DNA from: an uncultured Opitutia bacterium
Lineage (GTDB): Bacteria > Verrucomicrobiota > Verrucomicrobiia > Opitutales > Opitutaceae
Assembly (NCBI GenBank): GCA_903834135.1
Contig: CAILHZ010000017.1
Coordinates: 51,744 to 115,743, forward strand
DNA: 64,000 nucleotides
Direction of reading: 5' to 3'
Shown here: positions 57,639 through 64,000 of the stretch, in pieces
Layout of the letters: the number at the start of each line of letters is the position of its first letter
How positions within the stretch are numbered: the first letter of the stretch is position 1
Translations under genes and position numbers: made by a program
The notes under the pieces: model-generated
Told to the model about the DNA's origin: nothing
The model's input: only the letters and a program-made list of their open reading frames with translations
The model's database searches: none

Positions 57639-59420
57639 ATGACCGAAGACCACAAGCCTACTGAAACCCAGGAGCCAAGCGATTTCATTCGTGATATAGT
57701 CAAAGGTCATGTGGCGGAAAAGCGTTATCCAAGTATTGTAACGCGCTTTCCACCTGAGCCAAACGGTTTTCTACACTTAGGTCATGCTAAGTCTATCTGT
57801 CTTAATTTCGGCATAGCCCGTGAAAACGGCGGTACCTGCCATCTACGCATGGATGACACTAATCCTGCTAAAGAAGATATCGCTTACGTTGAATCCATAA
57901 TCAAAGACGTAAAATGGCTCATTGAGGGTTGGGCTGATAATGTCTTAGGGCTTAAAGCGTCAGGACAAAAGCCAGAAACTAAATCAGTAAACGGCAAATC
58001 TGATTTCAGTATTACTTCAGCACCTGCGTCAGTTGTTAATCTGCAACCTTTTTATGCCAGCGACTACTTTGATCAGTTCTATGCCTATGCCGTAGAACTC
58101 ATTAAACAAGGCCATGCTTACGTATGTGACTTAAGTCCAGATGAAACTGAACTTCACCGTGGATCTCCTGATAAGCCAGGTAAAGATAGTCCATTTCGCG
58201 TAAGGCCAATTGCCGAGAGTTTAGATTTATTCGCTCGCATGAAAGCAGGTGAATTTACAGATGGTACTCGTACTTTAAAAGCGAAGATCGATATGGCTTC
58301 GCCAAATATTTGGCTAAGAGATCCAATCTTATACCGCATACGCCATACTTCTCACCATCAAACAGGATCAAACTGGTGCATCTATCCGATGTATGACTTC
58401 GCCCACTGCTTAAGTGATTATATCGAAGGCATAACGCACAGTATTTGCACATTAGAATTTGAAGTACATCGCCCACTTTACGACTGGATTTTATCCAGTT
58501 TATCCCTTCTACGTCCGCAGCCTCACCAGTACGAATTTGCGAAATTAATTCCAAGTTACACGATCGTTTCAAAACGTAAACTCATTCAATTAGTGAATGA
58601 GAAGATCGTCTCAAGCTGGGATGATCCACGCTTACCTACACTCTCTGGCTTACGTCGCCGTGGTATTCCTGCGAGTGGTCTACGCCGCTTTGTCATCGGT
58701 GTAGGTGTAACAAAGTATGATTCGTTAACCGATATCGCAGTATTTGAGCACGCGATTCGTGAAGAATTAAACACAGCGGCTGAAAGACGCCTTGCTGTAC
58801 TTAAGCCTATCAAATTAGTACTCACGAACATTGCTGCTGGTGAAACTATTATCTGTAAGGCAACAAATAATCCTCAGTCAGAAAATTCAACTACTCGTGA
58901 TATCACATTAACTCGAGAAGTTTACATCGAGAGTGAAGATTTTGCTGAAGTTCCACCTCCTAAATACTTTAGATTAAAACCAGGCGGTGAAGTACGTTTA
59001 AAGTATGCCTGTATTATTAAATTCTCTGAAATCATCAAAGATGCAGCAGGTGCAGTAACAGAAATTCACTGCACAGTGGATATGGATAGCCGTGACGGCC
59101 TTCCTGGCTCGAACCGTAAAGTAAAGGGCACAATCCACTGGGTCAGTGCTACAAACTGTATTGATGCAGAAGTACGCCTATACGACCGTTTATTTACGCT
59201 CGAAGAACCTGATTCCCAAGGTGACTTCACAAAAGCTATCAATCCACACTCTTTAGAAGTAGTGCATGCAAAGATTGAACCTTCCCTTAAAGACGCCGCA
59301 TTAGGTCAGAGTTTCCAGTTCGAGCGTTTAGGTTATTTTACACTCGATAGCGCTGATTCAAAACCAGGTAAATTGGTTTTCAATCGTACGATTACCTTAC
59401 GCGATACCTGGGCTAAGTAA
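57639..59420 (+). CDS. glnS: Glutaminyl-tRNA synthetase
   Basis: Charges tRNA-Gln directly. Class I motifs are FPPEPNGFLHLGHAKS (37-52, HIGH box) and the KMSKS-like VSKRKL near 312-317. CTLEFEVHRPLYDWIL near 271 and the C-terminal anticodon-binding beta barrels are present. Length 593 is somewhat longer than E. coli GlnRS (554): between Trp98 and Tyr139, where E. coli has a short turn, there is about 35 residues of low-similarity insert. The gene diverges from dinB with 62 bp between starts and converges on gltX with a gap of 4 bp. Confidence 0.96.
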   Translation: MTEDHKPTETQEPSDFIRDIVKGHVAEKRYPSIVTRFPPEPNGFLHLGHAKSICLNFGIARENGGTCHLRMDDTNPAKEDIAYVESIIKDVKWLIEGWADNVLGLKASGQKPETKSVNGKSDFSITSAPASVVNLQPFYASDYFDQFYAYAVELIKQGHAYVCDLSPDETELHRGSPDKPGKDSPFRVRPIAESLDLFARMKAGEFTDGTRTLKAKIDMASPNIWLRDPILYRIRHTSHHQTGSNWCIYPMYDFAHCLSDYIEGITHSICTLEFEVHRPLYDWILSSLSLLRPQPHQYEFAKLIPSYTIVSKRKLIQLVNEKIVSSWDDPRLPTLSGLRRRGIPASGLRRFVIGVGVTKYDSLTDIAVFEHAIREELNTAAERRLAVLKPIKLVLTNIAAGETIICKATNNPQSENSTTRDITLTREVYIESEDFAEVPPPKYFRLKPGGEVRLKYACIIKFSEIIKDAAGAVTEIHCTVDMDSRDGLPGSNRKVKGTIHWVSATNCIDAEVRLYDRLFTLEEPDSQGDFTKAINPHSLEVVHAKIEPSLKDAALGQSFQFERLGYFTLDSADSKPGKLVFNRTITLRDTWAK

Positions 59421-59424
59421 GACC

Positions 59425-60795
59425 TTAGCTATCTAAGGTCTTCTGCATACGATTCAGAACTTTATCACGGCCTAAGATACGAAACATCGCTGTCAAGCTA
59501 GGGCCTACATTAGTTCCTGATACGGCGTAACGAGCAACTGCCTGGTAATCACCAAAGCCTAAGTTATTTTTAGCAGCTAGTGCTTTGATGGACTCTTCCA
59601 TCGCAATATCGTTTGTAAAATCAGACTGGGATAAGACTTCGATTAATTCAGTTAACCGTGCTTTAGGATCCCCTTTTGTCATAACCTTAGCTTTTACTTC
59701 AGGCACGTGAATATAATCTTCAGTGAAGAAGTAGGCGGTATACTTAGGTAATTCCTCAGCTGATTTAATCTTTGGCTGACTTAAGAGCATCACAGCCTTA
59801 AAATAATCTGGGTTAGCTAAAAGAGCATCAGTTGCATTAGCACGAGTTAAGATTGTCGTAGCTAATGAAAGGAAGCTGTCTTGTGGGAGCTCAAGCAAGT
59901 AAGCCAGATTCATGTGCGCTAACTTCTTATCATCAAACCGTGCGTTGCTCTGATTAATACCAGGCAAATCAAAGAGTTTAATAATGTCTTCGATCGGCAT
60001 TTTTTCACGGTTATCTCCTGGATTCCAACCCAGTAGACATAAGAAATTAACAATCGCCTCTGGGATATAGCCACGCTTCTTGTAGTCTTCTATCAAAGCA
60101 CCCTGATCCCTCTTCGACATTTTACCTGGTCCCACTTGTTTTAAAATAAGAGGAATATGAGCGTAGGATGGAACAGGAGCACCAAAGGCCTTAAAGAGTT
60201 CTACATGCTTACTGGTATTCGAGAGATGATCTTCACCACGAATGACGTGAGTAATATTCATTGTGATGTCATCAACAACATTCACAAAGTGAAATACTGG
60301 GTTACCATCTGAGCGAACGATGACAAAATCTTCGTCTTCTACACGCTCTACACGTCCCCGAATTTGATCATCAATAACTGCTGGTGCATTTTTAACTTTA
60401 GTAACCGTCTTCTTGCGATGTTCGTCATACACTTCATGGCGCTCACCCAGTAATTTAAAATAGATAGCCCCATCTTTCTCATAGGTACGTCCTGTTGCCT
60501 TAAGCTTTTCTAGATACTCTTTGTAGATACCTGCACGCTGGCTTTGTAAATAAGGGCCATAATTACCACCTACTTTAGGACCTTCATCCCACTTAAGCCC
60601 TAACCAGCTTAGACTTTGATATATGAGCTCTAGGTATTCATCGGTGTTACGTGCCTGATCTGTGTCTTCAATACGAAGCACGAATACCCCACCGGTATGT
60701 TTGGCATACAGCCAATTAAATAATGCCGTACGGGCACTTCCAATATGGAAGAAACCAGTTGGACTAGGAGCAAAACGGACACGTACCTGTGACAT
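59425..60795 (-). CDS. gltX: Glutamyl-tRNA synthetase
   Basis: Charges tRNA-Glu. The HIGH box is in [20 protein letters not shown] (8-27) and the KMSKS box is [11 protein letters not shown] near 229. [13 protein letters not shown] near 37-49 is the Glu site. Length 456 is typical of the bacterial form. With glnS convergent next to it, the cell charges tRNA-Gln directly, so this GluRS is expected to be the discriminating type; I did not verify the anticodon-binding residues. Confidence 0.96.
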   Translation of the reverse strand: MSQVRVRFAPSPTGFFHIGSARTALFNWLYAKHTGGVFVLRIEDTDQARNTDEYLELIYQSLSWLGLKWDEGPKVGGNYGPYLQSQRAGIYKEYLEKLKATGRTYEKDGAIYFKLLGERHEVYDEHRKKTVTKVKNAPAVIDDQIRGRVERVEDEDFVIVRSDGNPVFHFVNVVDDITMNITHVIRGEDHLSNTSKHVELFKAFGAPVPSYAHIPLILKQVGPGKMSKRDQGALIEDYKKRGYIPEAIVNFLCLLGWNPGDNREKMPIEDIIKLFDLPGINQSNARFDDKKLAHMNLAYLLELPQDSFLSLATTILTRANATDALLANPDYFKAVMLLSQPKIKSAEELPKYTAYFFTEDYIHVPEVKAKVMTKGDPKARLTELIEVLSQSDFTNDIAMEESIKALAAKNNLGFGDYQAVARYAVSGTNVGPSLTAMFRILGRDKVLNRMQKTLDS

Positions 60796-60872
60796 ATAAA
60801 ATTAATGTAAAAAAACTTAACTAATGAATTGAGATCTTCTAAGGCTTGTGAACTTTAGAAGGCTAAATTTCA

Positions 60873-61646
60873 GTGCAAACTACTTCTCTTGTCAAAGACT
60901 CAGTCTTTAGCCTTCCCCTTGATCTCATGGGGCTTATTGAGCGTTTTAAGGTGTCAGCAGTAAATCAAGGCTTCAGAGTTGAAACATTTGGTCAGCAAGG
61001 CCCTTTCCCACTCATTGCACTCACGAAACGCAGCACAGGGCTTAAGCCTAGGATTTATCTATCTGCAGGAATCCACGGAGATGAACCCGCACCGCCTTTA
61101 ACATTACTAAGACTACTTGAAAGTGGCTTCTTTGGTTCACAAGCGACGTGGTTTATTTGCCCAGTCCTAAATCCTGAAGGCTTAAAATTAGGGACACGAG
61201 AAAGTCCATCCAAAGCTGATTTAAACCGCGCCTTTAAAATTCCTATTGAACCTGAAACACAGGCACATGTGCATTGGCTTAAGCGTCAGCCTAATTTCAA
61301 CCTGACTTTATGCGTGCATGAAGACTGGGAAGCAAAGGGATTTTATTTATACGAATTAAATCCAAATAATAAACCAAGTCTTGCAGACATTATGCTTTGT
61401 GCCGCGAAGGATTATAGCCCTATCGATTTAAGCCCACTGATTGATGGAAGAGAAGCCAACCAAGGCATCATACATACGGATCCTAACCCAGCTAATAGAG
61501 ACTTATGGCCTGAATCTATTTATCTGATAGCGAAACATCATGCAGGTCTTCATTACACGCTAGAAACTGCATCTGGATTTCCACTTACTCAGCGACTTAA
61601 TACCATGGATGCCGTAATTCGTGCAGCGATCAGTTCTCTTAAGTAA
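60873..61646 (+). CDS. M14-type zinc carboxypeptidase / succinylglutamate desuccinylase-like protein
   Basis: 257-residue soluble enzyme of the M14 fold. Zinc ligands are His68 and Glu71 in GIHGDEP and His149 in CVHEDWE; the catalytic Glu231 is in YTLETASG. The N-terminal about 55 residues form a small leading segment, and GTG at 60873 is the start. Related M14 enzymes release amino acids, N-acyl groups or peptidoglycan parts; nothing here tells which. It converges on the pseudouridine synthase gene with a slight overlap (8 bp). Confidence 0.85.
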   Translation: MQTTSLVKDSVFSLPLDLMGLIERFKVSAVNQGFRVETFGQQGPFPLIALTKRSTGLKPRIYLSAGIHGDEPAPPLTLLRLLESGFFGSQATWFICPVLNPEGLKLGTRESPSKADLNRAFKIPIEPETQAHVHWLKRQPNFNLTLCVHEDWEAKGFYLYELNPNNKPSLADIMLCAAKDYSPIDLSPLIDGREANQGIIHTDPNPANRDLWPESIYLIAKHHAGLHYTLETASGFPLTQRLNTMDAVIRAAISSLK

Positions 61647-62439
61647 GCGAATGCTTAGAGCAAAACTGAGCTAAATCCTCTGGCAGGGGTGCAGAGAAAG
61701 CCTGATTCCATCCTGAAGGTGAAAGATCAATCTCAGAACAGTGCAATGCTTGTCTTTGTAAGATTAATTTTTCCTCTAATTGAGCAGACCAACCCTTATG
61801 CACAAAATCAATAAACAGCTGGGCATCGGGGCCATATATTTTATCTCCCACAAGGGAATGCCCTATGTGCTGAGCATGTGCTCTTATCTGATGCTTACGA
61901 CCGGATTCAGTGACAACGCGTGCTAAGGTAAAGCCATTAGAAATCTTAAGTGGTGTAAAATGGGTGACCGATGGCTGCCCTAATGGATCAACTCTTGATT
62001 TCATATGGACTACACTTTGAAGATCATCTCCCAAAGGTTGATCTACTGTGACAGGTTCATTTACGACTCCAGTTAAAATTGCGAGATAGGCTTTCGACAC
62101 AGTACGTAGCTGCATCGCTTTTTGAAGCCGAGATGCTGTAGCTGGATTTTTTGCAAGAACAACAATACCGCTTGTTTCTCTATCTAATCTAAAAATCAAA
62201 TGTACGACGTCTTGCTTTAAGTATTCCCTAACTGCACCCACAAGACTGGACCAAGGCCCTGCTTTAGAGGGATGACAGACAATGTCTCCAGGTTTATTAA
62301 CGACAAATAAGTTTTGATCTTCGTAAATAATCCACGAGATAAGCTCCTGCTCTGTAATCATTTTCACTGGCCCCTGCTTTAAGCGCCTGGGCCACGGACA
62401 TGAAACATGAACTAGATGGATTGGATCTAATTCGTCCAT
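61639..62439 (-). CDS. RluA/RluD-family pseudouridine synthase
   Basis: 266-residue RNA-modifying enzyme. The catalytic Asp86 is in FRLDRETSGIVVLAKN, and NLFVVNKPGDIVCHPSK (about 43-59) and VVTESGRKHQIRAHAQHIG near 178-196 are typical of the family. The start overlaps the SDR stop (TGATG), which favours translational coupling and this start over an internal ATG at residue 27. There is no S4 domain. Which uridine it modifies cannot be told from sequence. Confidence 0.9.
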   Translation of the reverse strand: MDELDPIHLVHVSCPWPRRLKQGPVKMITEQELISWIIYEDQNLFVVNKPGDIVCHPSKAGPWSSLVGAVREYLKQDVVHLIFRLDRETSGIVVLAKNPATASRLQKAMQLRTVSKAYLAILTGVVNEPVTVDQPLGDDLQSVVHMKSRVDPLGQPSVTHFTPLKISNGFTLARVVTESGRKHQIRAHAQHIGHSLVGDKIYGPDAQLFIDFVHKGWSAQLEEKLILQRQALHCSEIDLSPSGWNQAFSAPLPEDLAQFCSKHSLT

Positions 62440-63257
62440 CAGCGTTTAACCGTATTTGTCCTATAACGCGCAATCATACTGGCTGCTATACGTGTCACTA
62501 AAACTCTAGGGGTAAAACCACTGAATAATGTGAGTAATCTATTTTTCCACCCCGTTACAATAAAGCTCTTACCCTTTTTTAGTGCAGCAATAGATTCCTC
62601 AACAACTTGATCAGCAGTCTGACTCATTGAGGGAGAAACACTACCCTGCGTGAGTCCAGCACGTTTAAAAAATTGCGTTGCAGTAGGACCAGGACAAACA
62701 GCAAGTACGTTAACACCTGAACCACGTAATTCTTCATTGAGTGCAAGACTCCAATTAAGAATAAAAGCCTTTGAAGCACCGTAGGTAGCAAGCCAAGGGG
62801 TTGGTTGAAAGGCAGCCGTTGAAGCCACGGTTAGAATAGATCCACCTCTTTGCTTAATCAGTGGAAGACATAATCCCGTTAAGTGAATTACTCCTTTTAT
62901 ATTAACATCTATGATACCTAAATTTTCAGAGATATTAGGTTCAGGGAAAAGACCATATGAGCCAAAGCCACTATTGTTAATTAACATGACACGCCCAGTC
63001 TTAGCGTGAACGTTAATAAGCGAGGTAAGAATTGTGTAAGCTTCCTCAATTGCCTCTGCTTTCGACATATCGCACGTAATCTGTTTAACAATATCAGCAC
63101 CCTTTTGAGCAAAAAAAGGCGTACGAGATAAGTTGCAAATCAGGGCATTAGGGTTACCTTGAATAGCGTGCTCAATGTAAGATTTTCCTATTCCGGAAGA
63201 TCCTCCGGTGACAATAATCACGGAGAAAGTTTTGAACATATCGTTAGTAGAGGACAT
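62439..63257 (-). CDS. Short-chain dehydrogenase/reductase (SDR)
   Basis: 272-residue Rossmann-fold oxidoreductase. The nucleotide-binding motif is VTGGSSGIGKS (16-26), NNSG is at 94-97, and the catalytic triad is Ser146, Tyr159 and Lys163 (YGASKAF). The acid-binding PGPTATQF loop near 190 is also typical. The C-terminal 30 residues are hydrophobic and basic, so weak membrane association is possible. The substrate is unknown. It precedes the pseudouridine synthase gene with overlapping codons. Confidence 0.9.
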   Translation of the reverse strand: MSSTNDMFKTFSVIIVTGGSSGIGKSYIEHAIQGNPNALICNLSRTPFFAQKGADIVKQITCDMSKAEAIEEAYTILTSLINVHAKTGRVMLINNSGFGSYGLFPEPNISENLGIIDVNIKGVIHLTGLCLPLIKQRGGSILTVASTAAFQPTPWLATYGASKAFILNWSLALNEELRGSGVNVLAVCPGPTATQFFKRAGLTQGSVSPSMSQTADQVVEESIAALKKGKSFIVTGWKNRLLTLFSGFTPRVLVTRIAASMIARYRTNTVKR

Positions 63258-63334
63258 CTAACCTATAACGTTAATGATCTTTTTGAATGGGTCGAGTATC
63301 CGTTCATAATAAACAAAAAACAAACGCTAGCATC

Positions 63335-63706
63335 ATGAATAGACAAAATAATCAAGAACTGATCGTTTCGGGGATTCATTTAGAGCTCACTCCTTCACTT
63401 AAGGAGTTTGTACGCGAAAAAACAGAAAGGCTGTTCCGCCATGAGGAGAAAATTATTCGCCTCAAAGTTGAGTTGGAGTGCGATCCTAAGCAAAGTGTAG
63501 CAACTCGTTTCAAAGCTAAAGGCCACATCTCAATACACGGCCCGGATATGAACGCAGAGATGGAATCTGACGAACTTCATAAGGCCATTGCCCTAGTTGT
63601 CGATAAGCTTGATAGAATGCTACGTAGAAGGTCTCGTTATTTTAAAGTTAGACGCAAAGACACGCACGATATCGAATTTACATCAGGCATTCCTAAAACC
63701 GCTTAA
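63335..63706 (+). CDS. hpf: Ribosome hibernation promoting factor (HPF/YfiA)
   Basis: Small ribosome-binding factor that pauses ribosomes in stationary phase. From ATG 63335 the protein has 123 residues; the core pattern ELIVSGIHLELTPSLKEFVR (7-26), KGHISIHGPDMNAEMESDEL near 60-79 and LDRMLRRRSRYFK near 90-102 is typical of the short HPF. An upstream ATG at 63287 would add 16 residues and is less likely. It is followed by a strong terminator at 63727-63759. Confidence 0.93.
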   Translation: MNRQNNQELIVSGIHLELTPSLKEFVREKTERLFRHEEKIIRLKVELECDPKQSVATRFKAKGHISIHGPDMNAEMESDELHKAIALVVDKLDRMLRRRSRYFKVRRKDTHDIEFTSGIPKTA

Positions 63707-63726
63707 TTTAAAGTTTATTAAGCTTT

Positions 63727-63759
63727 AAGGTCGCTGAACATCGTTTTAGCGGCCTTTTT
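63727..63759 (+). terminator. Rho-independent terminator after hpf
   Basis: AAGGTCGCT and AGCGGCCTT pair over nine base pairs (one G-T pair) around a 12-base loop, followed by a T-run. It is 20 bases after the hpf stop and matches the standard intrinsic terminator form. It also separates hpf from the tRNA-Arg gene downstream. Confidence 0.85.
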
Positions 63760-63875
63760 CGTATATTTATAACCGACCTATAGCTAGAGAGTTACACCTT
63801 TTCGAAGTTTATCGTGTTATTCATTTCGCGCTTGCAGTTAATTCAATTTACCTGTGTTTTCTATCCTTCTGTGAT

Positions 63876-63952
63876 GCACCCGTAGCTCAATTGGATAGAG
63901 CGCTTCCCTCCGAAGGAAGAGGTTGTGAGTTCGACCCTCGCCGGGTGCACCA
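63876..63952 (+). tRNA. tRNA-Arg (anticodon CCG), second copy
   Basis: A 77-base cloverleaf with perfect acceptor stem GCACCCG/CGGGTGC, D stem GCTC/GAGC, anticodon stem CTTCC/GGAAG with loop CTCCGAA (anticodon CCG), five-base variable loop, T arm GTGAG-TTCGACC-CTCGC, discriminator A and encoded CCA. It has the same anticodon loop as the tRNA at 56326-56400 but a very different body. Confidence 0.96.
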
Positions 63953-64000
63953 GTTCTTCAAGAGACAAACTTGTCCATGAGAGCGAAAAAGCGCTCTTCG

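Noticed and set aside
579..63700. Many additional open frames of 60-180 codons on the opposite strand of real genes (for example 39766-40305 over ftsH and 33072-33548 over tig)
   Set aside because: They overlap clear genes in shadow frames, show no recognisable domain and are low in coding character, so they are not reported as genes.
1..64000. CRISPR arrays, insertion sequences, prophage or restriction-modification systems
   Set aside because: No regularly spaced repeats, transposase, integrase, phage structural or methylase/nuclease pairs were found on either strand.

Overview
The window reads as chromosomal DNA from a Verrucomicrobiota bacterium, most likely of the Opitutae type. The strongest pointer is a 51-residue protein at 54173-54328 that matches the small basic protein known only from Chlamydiae and Verrucomicrobia. 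Supporting signs are a DUF1800/DUF1501 Tat-exported pair, and a secreted S53 protease ending in the paired C-terminal module common in Opitutae exoproteins. The cell is Gram-negative with full LPS machinery (LpxI, a lipid A acyltransferase/heptosyltransferase fusion, WaaC-type heptosyltransferase) and makes periplasmic glucans (opgG/opgH). The DNA is moderately AT-rich, almost every base is coding, and most starts lack a visible Shine-Dalgarno sequence. No insertion sequence, prophage, integrase or CRISPR array was seen.

Layout. 1-452: 5' part of metK (minus). 579-9230: a seven-gene minus-strand run, htrA, a protease-dead htrA paralogue, ribE, an unusual uracil-DNA glycosylase, opgG, a small membrane protein, opgH. 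9249-14383: plus-strand leuS, lpxI, a bifunctional-nuclease-family protein and a dihydrouridine synthase. 14391-16754: sufT and sppA (minus). 16874-26487: plus-strand unknown 491-aa protein, a DapF homologue with both catalytic cysteines replaced by serine, a DUF2891 protein, tRNA-Gly, a PAS-PAS-PP2C phosphatase and a 1442-aa sedolisin-type protease.

26520-33526: recR-ybaB (minus), a DJ-1 protein and a flavin disulfide reductase (plus), then tig-clpP-clpX-hisA (minus). 33669-37174: tsaB-like, DUF1800 and DUF1501 genes (plus). 37175-44016: ugd, ftsH, tilS, serS and waaC (minus). 44130-51373: the LPS fusion gene, an AT-rich gap, orphan oppD-oppF, and a thioredoxin-like/ABC ATPase/FtsX-like permease/His-rich lipoprotein module that looks like a small metal- or envelope-related export system. 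51535-53729: trmL, thrB, smpB, rpoZ (minus). 53826-55989: cutA, the small basic protein, a DedA protein and psuG (plus). 56326-63952: tRNA-Arg, dinB, glnS, gltX, an M14-like peptidase, a pseudouridine synthase, a short-chain dehydrogenase, hpf with a clear terminator, and a second tRNA-Arg.

Most of the window is housekeeping. The best candidates for something new are the Ser/Ser DapF homologue, a uracil-DNA glycosylase without its iron-sulfur cysteines, the split OpgH arrangement, the active/dead HtrA pair, and the thioredoxin/ABC/His-lipoprotein module.
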